Shown here: positions 56,191 to 64,000 of the stretch, piece by piece | Layout: every line of letters starts with the position of its first letter | Numbering within the stretch: the first letter of the stretch is position 1 | Source of the DNA: Atkinsonella hypoxylon | Taxonomy: Eukaryota > Ascomycota > Sordariomycetes > Hypocreales > Clavicipitaceae | Direction: 5' to 3' | Assembly (NCBI GenBank): GCA_000729835.1 | Contig: JFHB01000002.1 | Location: 1 to 64,000, forward strand | Length of the DNA stretch: 64,000 nucleotides | Program-made: the position numbers and the translations under genes | Notes under the pieces: model-generated | The model's database searches: none | What the model saw: the letters and a program-made list of their open reading frames with translations, nothing else | Told to the model about the DNA's origin: nothing

Positions 56191-58892
56191 CTATTTCTTG
56201 AAGGTAGCGCTCCTCTCCCCCCTAACTGATGGCATCTTCCTAGCACCCTTTATGCCGTCGTCTCCCGTCTTCGCATAAGGATCGAACACTTTCTTGGGCT
56301 CTTTTACTTCGGGAGCGGCCCTACTAGCATGCATGACTGTCGCGGCTTTGCTATAATCAAACGGCACCGCCTGGTACTTTTTCTTCCGTTCCTCGACCTC
56401 CTTTGCTCGCTTGCCTTGCTTCTTGGCTTTGCGAGCAAGTTTAGCCTCGCGCTTTCTGTATCGTTCAAGTCCCTCCTCTTCCTCGCGTTGCTTTCGCTTT
56501 CGCTCTAGTCTGCGCTGTTTCTTGGGCGGATCGTCTTCGATGGCAATGACTCCATTCGCATCTGAAGCCGGGATATCCTCATCCTGCGCCAACCCTTTTT
56601 CTTGAGATTCGTCCTCCTCTTCGCTAGACGATGACGTCTCATCTTCTTCATCAGGTTCTGGACCAGGCTTCCGCTTTTTACCTCTTTGGATAGTAAACTC
56701 CTCGTCGGCATCTTCGGATGGTTGTTTTTTACTCGCAGCTATCTCACTAGCAGGCTGGGCTTCCGAAATGACTGGGCCATCACTCTTCTCACTGGCCAGC
56801 TCAGCGGACTCGGTTGAGTTTTCGACAAAACGCTGCCATGGGAACGGTACGTTTTTCTGAAGGTCCATTGGAGCCCATCTTGACTCTTCCCATCGAGAGC
56901 TGAGTGGCATACTGCCGAAGAGCTTTGTCTTGGACATCTTCCTAACTGAGACCTCCACATCCTCCAGGTAAGGTAAGGCAGACTGCTCCTTGGATATCTT
57001 GGTGAGGCCATTGTTCGCCTTTGTCTCAGGTGCCATTGACGTGAAAAATTGCAATAAGCTTAGGCCGGAGTTTGCTTTGGCGTCTTGGATTCGGCTCCAA
57101 ATGTCGTTCAAGCGTGCTCTGGCAAGTGGCGCTGTCAATGGTAGTAGACTGTGAAGAGCCTTCACATCGAACGGATTGACACGCGCCACTTCCGCAAGAT
57201 TGTTGGTTCCGAGCACAAAGTTCGGGCTTTCGTCCTCTTGTCGGGCGGTTTCGTCCCGCCACTTCCACAAGGCTTTGAAGATGGCGAACTGCTCCCCGTT
57301 GAAGGCAAGATGTGAATGTTTCAGTACAAAATTGTACCAGCCGCGACACCCCTCGCCTGTGAGCTCATTATAATCAGGATTTTCGTGTCGGGAGAGTGAC
57401 AGCTCGCGGGATTTTTCTAAAGCTCTGTTTATAAGGTCTGTATCTGGACTGCTTCGATCAGAAGCGTCGACCAACTCATTACGAACATGATCATATATAT
57501 AAAGAAGATAGTGTGTGTCAGAGCGGGCGTAATACAGCATCTCTTCGGGAATCGGCCTAAGCAAAAGATTGTCAGCAAAATCCATATTACACAAGATCTC
57601 TTTACCAAGTGGCATACCGTATTCTCCAGTCCGCCAACTGATACTGCTTATCGGCGTCAAAGTCAACAAACTTTGACAGTAAGAATGCAAGACTTTTGCC
57701 AGGGTAGTGCAGAAGATCGCAGGCAAAGTATGTGTCGAAGAGGCCATTCACGTAGAGGCCTAGATCTCTCTGAAGCCAAACCATATCCATGTATGCGCCG
57801 TGGAACACCTATTGCGGGATGTCAGTCCAGTTAGTGACGACGGTGGCTGAAAAACGAATTGCACACACCTTAATAATGCTAGGGTCCGCGAAGACTTGGT
57901 TGAGGACCTCGAGCTTGTGGCGCCAAGGTTGTAAGGTGTCCACGATCCAGTCTTTTTCCCTCGTGCTCACCTGCATCAAACATACAAGACCCGTGTACGT
58001 CCTAAAATCATGGTGCTCTAGGTCGACTGCAATTTCATTGGCCTTCTTGAGGTCTTTTAACATTGCCGTGACTCCTTCGAAAGTGTCCACCCAGATGGCC
58101 TGGGTCGTAGCAGCGTCTTGTGGCGGTATTGGCTCTCGCTTTTTGAAAACATGCTGGGGGTATTTCATCTGTGAGATTTCCGTCTCGTACGGGTGTTTGA
58201 AACTGTCTTGTCAGTCAGAGGTGATTTTGAGAAAAGGTGAACAGAATGAGCTTAAACTGACTGCGTAACACCACAGTCGTCCGTGTTCATGATAAGACTT
58301 TTCTTCAGTGAAATTTTGGCATGAGGTTTGCTGGAGAGAATTGGTTTCCATGGACCATTGGGGAAGTTGTTTGGCTTGCGTTCGAACAGGGTCTGGGGCT
58401 TTGTGACGTTGGCATTTCGTATTACTTTGGATGTTGGTTTCGTTCGCTTAGAGCTGGGGCCCTAGCAAGAAATGGTCAGCCTGCGAATGAAGATTCTAGG
58501 TGTATTGGAATGCTAGGTTCAAGTTATACAGATTCGGTACTTGGCGGCTCTTTCCTTTTAATCAAGCCTGTGTACTCGTCCAGGGCCGTGTCGGTCTTTT
58601 CCAAGACGGAATCTACAACATCCACAATGGATCGCCAATTCATGTCAATGTCTTCCGCATCTTCGAGCGTCGGCGCGTCAACGCCACAAGCCTTGGCGGC
58701 AGATTCAAGGAGTCGCGCGGAGAGTTGGAGGACGTGAGCGGATTTCTCGTCGAGTTGCTCTGCTACGTCAGGGTTCACAGTTCGTTGGAAGCCAAGATCC
58801 TCGGCGGCAATACGGTTGACGCTCTTGACAACGGAGACGAGAGACTTTTGAACGGTTTCTTGCAAATCCTTGAAGTCGTGTGAAGCGTCCAT
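56191..58892 (-). CDS. rrp6: Nuclear exosome 3'-5' exoribonuclease Rrp6 (EXOSC10)
   Basis: Trims rRNA, snoRNA and aberrant nuclear RNAs with the nuclear exosome. Exons 58892-58530, 58461-58262, 58202-57869, 57808-57618 and 57556-56191 (complement), 817 residues, all phases consistent. The intron donors are GTATAA, GTCAGT, GTGTGT and GTATGC. The N-terminal PMC2NT domain (about 1-110: LQETVQKSLVSVVKSVNRIA, DMNWRSIVDVVDSVLEK) binds the Rrp47/C1D cofactor. The DEDDy nuclease motifs are complete: VDLEHHD (Exo I), FHGAYMDMVWLQRDLG with LFDTYFA (Exo II) and YYARSDTHYLLYIYD (Exo III, Tyr and Asp). An HRDC domain follows (FKALWKWRDETARQEDESPN, LAEVARVNPFDVKALHSLLP). The C-terminal 250 residues are acidic, then Lys/Arg-rich (nuclear and nucleolar signals). 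It shares a 1.27-kb divergent promoter with TPS1. Confidence 0.95.
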
Positions 58893-60160
58893 GGTGGATT
58901 ATGTTGTCGCCGACTAGGTGATTCGGGCAATGAGGGCGATGCAGATGGCTAGTCGCAAAGGGCCGTGCAAAATTTCCGGTGATGAAGCATTTGGCGTTTA
59001 TCGATAAGACCAACGCATCCGCGGCGACTTTTGCTTGTGATGTGTCCCATTCTGCACTCGAATTGATTGGTTGACTTTTTGACTTTGGAGCAGAGCTCGA
59101 TCGGATTTTCTGATGTTGATCAAATTTCCCAAAATTCACCAATAGCTGATGCAGATTACTTTGGTTTGTTTCGGCGTCTAGAGTTGGCCTGACCCAGACA
59201 TAGATTGATTAGCATGGCAGTGAGGTTTCGAGCAAATTATTATTCTACGGCGTAGCTACAAATTCATTCGATGTGGGATCTGACGATGGATTAACGGCAC
59301 GCCTCGCATTCAAAGACTGACGAGATTGGAATTCAAGAAGCTGTAGGCATTTTGGGGCAATAGCCGAATCGGTCCTTTACGTGCAGCTCATCTTCATCCC
59401 ACCCTAGGGACTCCCTAGTCGTACCGAACATGGAACAAGGAAGAAGATGCAGTTAAAGCATGGTAAATAGTAATAGCGAGGCGGACGCTTGGTTTTCATA
59501 GATCTTTCCAAGAAGCATGCGGGAGAGTAAACATTACGCAATGTGGTGGTACTCACCACTGCATGGGGCCATTCGATCCAATCACAGATTGACCATCACG
59601 ACAACAGTTTGCGGGTCAAAGGCCCAAATCCCAGAGATCGAAGAAGCATCAATCAGCGAGGCCGGATTCGAGGCTCGGCTCAGTGCATCGCATCGCATTA
59701 CATCGCATCGCGTCCCAAACTTTTGTTCCATCATCTTCTGTCACTTATTACTGTGGGGCGAGGTGACCTGGTGGGCTGGTCTGTCTGTTACGTACGGAGC
59801 AGAATGACCGGCGGGGACCCGCTCAGTCCGCTCACACTCGCACCAGACGTCAAGAATACCCAATACCTCATCCACCGACCCCACGTTTCATCAATCGAGT
59901 CGCCCAGCTTTTTGGCCTGACAGCTACGTAGTTGACCCCTCCTTCCACTTTCCTTGTCGCAAACCTGGTTGAGCCTTGGTCTGCAGCAGAAAGGAAGATT
60001 GAAGCCAATAGCTTCTTTGCCCGATCTGGCTCGGCCTTTTGTGCGACTCGTCCCCAACTTCGAACGTGCAACGACGACGTGCTCAACAGAGATTCTGCAA
60101 TTTGTCTGCTACGACGCTCAGCCATCATCCAAAGGTTTAGCTTTCTGTTTCTTCTGCAGA
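58893..60160. other. Divergent promoter between RRP6 and TPS1
   Basis: 1.27 kb between the divergent start codons; no gene seen. It contains a stress-response-type CCCCT (59936-59940). The TPS1 frame stays open back to 59954, but the first in-frame ATG is at 60161. A CTGCAG just before that ATG could be a 5' UTR intron acceptor. Confidence 0.55.
59936..59940. promoter_or_regulatory. STRE-like CCCCT upstream of TPS1
   Basis: The 5-bp core CCCCT, target of Msn2/4-type zinc-finger activators in yeast, lies 221 bases upstream of the TPS1 start codon. Trehalose synthesis genes are classic STRE targets, but a pentamer is frequent by chance. Confidence 0.3.
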
Positions 60161-61820
60161 ATGACGAGCAACAGCAGCGCGGCTTCCGATGGCCATGCGC
60201 CTGAAATTCAAGGTCGTCTATTGCTTCTCTCCAATAGATTACCCATCACCATCAAGCGCTCTGACGATGGCAGCTACACCTTCTCCATGTCCTCCGGTGG
60301 ACTTGTCACCGGCCTCAGTGGTTTAAGCAAGACGACTCGCTTCCAGTGGTATGGATGGCCCGGTTTGGAAGTGCCCGACAACGAAGTGGACGGTATGAAG
60401 CAGCGTCTCAAAGACGAATATGGCGCACACCCGGTCTTCATCGATGACGAGCTTGCCGATAGACATTATAACGGTTTTGCAAGTATGTGCCTCATGTTTC
60501 TTTTCAAAGGCCCGTCTTATGAATACACACGTAAAAGATGAAATATAATAAAGAGCCCCTACTAAATAGCTGCCTCGTTACTTAGACTCTATTCTGTGGC
60601 CACTCTTCCACTACCATCCCGGCGAAATTACATTTGATGAATCTGCCTGGACCGCATACCAAGACGTCAACCATCTCTTTGCTCAGACTGTAATTAGGGA
60701 TGTCCAAGACGGGGACTTGATTTGGGTTCACGACTACCACCTCATGCTCCTGCCCCAAATGCTGCGTGAGGAAATCGCAAAGACCAAGAAGAAAGTCAAG
60801 ATCGGCTTCTTCCTTCACACACCATTCCCAAGCAGCGAAATCTATCGTATTCTGCCCGTTCGCGAGGCGCTTCTTCGTGGCCTCTTGGACTGCGACTTGA
60901 TTGGTTTCCACACATATGACTATGCGCGGCATTTCTTGAGCAGCTGCTCCCGAATCTTGGGCACACACACCACCCCCAACGGAGTCGATTGGAATGGCAG
61001 ATTCGTCACCATCGGAGCATTCCCCATCGGAATCGACCCAGATAAGTTTGTGGATGGCTTGAAGAAGCCGTCTGTTCAAGAGCGCATTGCGACATTGAGC
61101 CGCAAGTTTGAAGGTGTAAAGCTGATTGTCGGAGTCGACCGCCTGGACTATATCAAAGGCGTGCCGCAAAAATTACATGCTCTCGAGGTATTCCTGACTG
61201 AGCACCCCGAATGGATAGGCAAGATTGTTCTGGTCCAGGTGGCGGTGCCGTCTCGACAAGACGTCGAAGAGTACCAGAACTTGCGTGCAGTCGTCAACGA
61301 GCTCGTCGGTCGCATCAACGGCAAGTTTGGCACCATCGAGTTCATGCCCATCCACTTCCTCCATCAATCCGTCTCCTTTGAGGAGCTCACGGCCCTCTAC
61401 GCCGTGTCAGACGTGTGCCTGGTCTCTTCCACGCGTGACGGCATGAATCTCGTCTCGTACGAGTACATCGCCACGCAGCGGGAACGACATGGCGTCATGA
61501 TCCTCAGTGAATTCACGGGCGCCGCCCAATCGCTCAACGGCAGTCTCATCGTCAACCCGTGGAACACGGAAGAACTCGCCAACGCCATCCACGACGCCGT
61601 CACCATGAGCCCCGAGCAACGTGCCACCAACTACAAGAAACTCGAGCGCTACGTCTTCAAGTACACCAGCTCATGGTGGGGCACAAGCTTCGTCTCGGAG
61701 ATGAATCGCCTCGATCCAGCTACCGGCCAGCCCAAGACCATCCGCAACGTGTCAGGCGCAGTGGTCGGTCCCGACCCACAAGATGACGAGGCTGTTTCCC
61801 CCACGCAGAGCCTAGTGTAG
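60161..61820 (+). CDS. tps1: Trehalose-6-phosphate synthase, GT20 family
   Basis: Makes trehalose 6-phosphate from UDP-glucose and glucose 6-phosphate; cytosolic. Exons 60161-60482 and 60586-61820, 518 residues, normal for the small catalytic subunit without a phosphatase domain. The intron 60483-60585 (103 nt) has GTATGT, CTTAG and phase 1, rejoining NGFA-NSILWPLFHYHPG. Family motifs are in order: LLLLSNRLPI and GGLVTGLSGL (N-terminal donor-side loop), YGWPGLEVP, WPLFHYHPGE, WVHDYHLMLLPQMLR, LHTPFPSSEIYR, the GVDRLDYIKGVPQKLHALE sugar-nucleotide segment, STRDGMNLVSYEY and SEFTGAAQSLNGSLIVNPWN. The start at 60161 (MTSNSSAASDGHAPEIQGRL) is the first in-frame ATG, with the Rossmann strand starting about 18 residues in. 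The C-terminal 25 residues are polar and variable. Confidence 0.97.
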
Positions 61821-61956
61821 TGTTGTTGGGGCGCAACGCGCAACGCACATGGCCATTTTCTTTTCATGTCCCCTTACGATAGAAGCGGGTTGTTCCCGCA
61901 ATTTACGACTTAGACTGGCGCATGCGGTTGGACGGATGGAAGGATGTCTGTTTGTG

Positions 61957-61988
<32 letters not shown>

Positions 61989-62314
61989 CATAACGATTTA
62001 GTTAACAATGCTTTGTTAGCGGTCAGTTCAATGTAATTGCACAAGTTACATGATTTGTCGATCCGTGTAGCTATACGTACGTAGTCAAGCACACTGCCTA
62101 AACTGTGATGCAGACGCACTGCTTCCATCCAGCAGGCAGGCGACCGTGCCATTATAGTTCACTGGCCCATGGTGCACGAGTACGAGACTAGCTCAAGTTT
62201 GCAAGAACAATGTTATTAAGCCTCTACTCCTAAGACGGAACGCATGAAGTGGTATCGAAACGCACGCACAATACACGACAGACACTACGCCCCAGTGCAG
62301 CCAAATCCACCACA
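61821..62314. other. Intergenic between convergent TPS1 and VID27
   Basis: About 490 bases holding both 3' UTRs, with an uninterrupted 30-T run at 61959-61988 about 140 bases beyond the TPS1 stop. No coding signal. Confidence 0.6.
61959..61988 (+). repeat. 30-nt T homopolymer
   Basis: Thirty consecutive Ts in the TPS1 downstream region. In a eukaryote this is not a Pol II terminator; it is a slippage-prone tract that may be miscounted by sequencing. Confidence 0.9.
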
Positions 62315-64000
62315 TTAATAAGGCGAGTTGACAATGTCGTCCCTCCCAAGCTTATACCGACCGCTTTGCGCATTCCCGATACGTCCTGAACTCCGTCGTC
62401 CACTGCTTAATCGGATATCGCCTATGATGCTCTCGCGCGTGGGCTTCCGCAGACTTTGCTTGGCCACCATGTTGACTTCGTTGGGCAGCGCGACAATCAC
62501 ATTCTTGTCGGAGCCAAACTTGAAATCGTCCGCCTTGACTTCGTCTGCGTAGCGCTTGATTTTGTACGCCGACTTGGTGCCGCGCAGCACCTTCTTAAGA
62601 TCCCACTCGACAATGTATGGCCCCGTGGCCGTTATGATGCTCTTTTCCTCAGCGCCCTCTCCCGTGTTGAACTTGGCTGGGGTAAAGGACACGGGCTTGC
62701 CAGTCTCGTGGTGGATTTGAGCGACGTGTTCTGGCGTGAGTGCAAGACGGCGGGGGCGCGGCTTAGCGTCGGCAGCGAAGCCCTTCTTGAAGCCGAGTTC
62801 GCCGTCGTTCTTGCCACCCTTTTGTTGGGCATCAACAAGCAGGATGTAGTTCTTGGTGGTGCCGAGGATCCAGCGACCATCGGCCGAGACATCCATGCCG
62901 ATGATGGGATCACCCAAGGCTGGCAGTTGTGTCTTGGCTCGGATGCCCAGGCGATCGAACAATCGAATGTCTCCCTTATTGCTCGCTACGGCAATGTAGC
63001 CCTTCTCGGTGGTGGCCAGGGCCGAAAAATCATTCTTGGAAGCGTATTGCTTCATGTCGCTGTCAACCAGCTTGTTCCCGGACAGACGAGGATCAATACG
63101 GTACAACGCATTGTTGGACACACCGAGGAATGTCTGCTCAGAGGTCATCTGAGCGAACTTGTTTTCAGGTGCAAAGGTAACGACGGGGATGTCGTCGTGA
63201 ACTTTCCACTCATCTACGACCTTGCCATATTCGATATCCATGCGATATAGCTTGTTGGAGTCAATCGCGTTCTGCATGATGAGGTCACGATCTTCGCTGT
63301 GTAACATGACCTTTTTGGGGCTCATGAGCTTGCCGCTAGGCGTGGTCACCTTGGAAATATTGGTGTTGAACTTCAACCGGTTATCCGCGGTATGTGAGAA
63401 AACGCCAATCTTGGAGCCACGAACCACGAATGACCGATCGTGCTTGTAGCCAACAGCAAGCTGAGAATTGATGTCGCCGTCAGCCCCCCTCTCCTCGACA
63501 GCTTCTTCGTCTTCCTCGGAGTCGTAGGTATCACTCGGGAGTCCAGATTCTGCTTCTTCTTCTTCTTCTGCTTCTTCTTCTTCTTCCTCTTCTTCTTCCC
63601 GTTCCTCTTCCTCTTCGGCCAAAGTTGCAGCATCCTCCATGTTGAGGTCGCCAAAAGCATCGAGAACGTACTCACGCTCCTTTTCTTGAACCTTGGCCCA
63701 CTTTGTCTCGTTGAGCCTCTCCCAAATGGCCTGCATCACTGCCTCCTGGAACCTTTCCAACGTGGGCTGGTCCTTGAATCGGAGCAGCCATGACCGAGCG
63801 TTGCCGTCGCTTGTGAAATGATTGAAGACGAAGGACAAGTATTCAAAGTCAAACACTGGATTGAATTCCGGGACGACAGAAGCACCCAGCAAAGACTCTT
63901 TCTCCTTGCCGTCAATCTGCAGCCAGTATTGCCACTTTCCAACTTCAGAGACGGTAGCAATCACAGAGTCATTGACCAAGCGGAAGTGACCCGGCTGTGG
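62315..64000 (-). CDS. vid27: Vid27, vacuolar import and degradation protein (5' end missing)
   Basis: The frame is open to the right edge (reading ...PQPGHFRLVNDSV), so the N-terminus lies beyond base 64000. About 562 residues are visible; full-length homologues are about 750-800. The visible N-terminal part has the Vid27 PH-like segment (EVGKWQYWLQIDGK, then WLLRFKDQPTLERFQEAV), followed by a Glu-rich low-complexity acidic tract of about 30 residues. The C-terminal 370 residues are the Vid27 WD40-like propeller (SQLAVGYKHDRSFVVRGSKI, VMLHSEDRDLIMQNAID, MDIEYGKVVDEW, FLGVSNNALYRIDPR, YIAVASNKGDIRLFDRLG, GMDVSADGRWILGTTKNYIL). In yeast the gene was found in screens for vacuolar degradation of fructose-1,6-bisphosphatase; its molecular activity is not settled. 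No intron in the visible part. Confidence 0.94.
   Translation of the reverse strand, partial: PQPGHFRLVNDSVIATVSEVGKWQYWLQIDGKEKESLLGASVVPEFNPVFDFEYLSFVFNHFTSDGNARSWLLRFKDQPTLERFQEAVMQAIWERLNETKWAKVQEKEREYVLDAFGDLNMEDAATLAEEEEEREEEEEEEEEAEEEEEAESGLPSDTYDSEEDEEAVEERGADGDINSQLAVGYKHDRSFVVRGSKIGVFSHTADNRLKFNTNISKVTTPSGKLMSPKKVMLHSEDRDLIMQNAIDSNKLYRMDIEYGKVVDEWKVHDDIPVVTFAPENKFAQMTSEQTFLGVSNNALYRIDPRLSGNKLVDSDMKQYASKNDFSALATTEKGYIAVASNKGDIRLFDRLGIRAKTQLPALGDPIIGMDVSADGRWILGTTKNYILLVDAQQKGGKNDGELGFKKGFAADAKPRPRRLALTPEHVAQIHHETGKPVSFTPAKFNTGEGAEEKSIITATGPYIVEWDLKKVLRGTKSAYKIKRYADEVKADDFKFGSDKNVIVALPNEVNMVAKQSLRKPTRESIIGDIRLSSGRRSSGRIGNAQSGRYKLGRDDIVNSPY
63543..63620. repeat. CTT/TTC-rich trinucleotide array coding poly-Glu in VID27
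   Basis: TTCTTC-based array on the + strand. On the coding strand it reads GAA/GAG and gives the acidic Glu tract between the two Vid27 domains. Confidence 0.85.

Noticed and set aside
56191..57747. Long leftward frame read straight through the RRP6 intron at 57557-57617
   Set aside because: The apparent N-terminus is intron and wrong-frame sequence; phase-checked splicing joins WRIR to PIPEEML and restores the nuclease domain.
59954..60160. N-terminal extension of TPS1 open upstream of the ATG at 60161
   Set aside because: No ATG in the extension; the enzyme family begins close to the chosen start, so this is 5' leader.
62456..63250. 264-codon rightward frame inside VID27
   Set aside because: It is the antisense shadow of the Vid27 propeller coding region, whose own frame carries clear family motifs.
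1..64000. Transposon or retroelement insertions
   Set aside because: No transposase, reverse transcriptase or integrase reading and no long terminal or inverted repeats seen on either strand; only short tandem and word-type repeats.

Overview
The window is nuclear DNA of a filamentous ascomycete, most likely a sordariomycete and plausibly Hypocreales. The genes carry short introns (mostly 50-130 nt) with fungal splice signals (GTRNGY donors, CTAAC/CTGAC/CTAAT-like branch points, YAG acceptors). Three loci encode or once encoded Zn2Cys6 regulators. Housekeeping genes have filamentous-fungal forms: a nuclear ATP9 with a long presequence, an ApsB/Mto1-type MTOC protein and a Q-rich TAF12. Species cannot be fixed from the sequence alone. 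I found no rRNA, no supportable tRNA, no CRISPR array and no intact transposable element.

Layout, left to right. A possible first exon of a leftward gene sits at the left edge (33-81). Next come an uncharacterised coiled-coil protein (848-3022, -), a type II membrane protein with a lectin/propeller-like ectodomain (3710-5170, -), a Zn2Cys6-type regulator with a half zinc cluster (6837-9153, +), a Gfo/Idh/MocA oxidoreductase (10025-11141, -), a DUF1993 protein (12938-13456, -), a DUF1479 protein (14563-16205, -) and an ApsB/Mto1-like gamma-tubulin complex receptor (17229-21613, -). These are followed by a small N/Q-rich hydrophilic protein (23488-23960, -), a four-TM MARVEL-like protein (25561-26312, -), arginase (27393-28862, -), a complete Zn2Cys6 regulator (30242-32262, -) and an acidic low-complexity protein (33497-34786, -).

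The right half is mainly core cellular machinery: TAF12 (38431-40601, +), proteasome subunit Rpn3 (42146-44136, +), a decayed Zn2Cys6 regulator (46132-47274, +), a Sas2-like MYST acetyltransferase (48072-50270, +), mitochondrial ATP synthase subunit c (53371-54023, +), nuclear exosome nuclease Rrp6 (56191-58892, -) divergent from trehalose-6-phosphate synthase (60161-61820, +), and Vid27 (62315 to beyond 64000, -).

The genes do not form an obvious pathway cluster. Several act in gene expression (TAF12, Sas2, Rrp6, the regulators), protein or membrane turnover (Rpn3, Vid27), energy and stress metabolism (ATP9, TPS1, arginase) and nuclear positioning (ApsB/Mto1). I did not find a new multi-gene system. 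The least explained items are: a perfect 15-bp hairpin upstream of the half-zinc-cluster regulator; the decayed third regulator; two intergenic word families far above chance (TACGGAGTA and TACCTAGGTA); many exact 8-13 bp tandem duplications between genes; a 380-nt arginase intron containing a 9-bp repeat; and two low-complexity proteins of unknown function. Exon joins below were checked by hand for reading-frame phase, but none is supported by transcript data.
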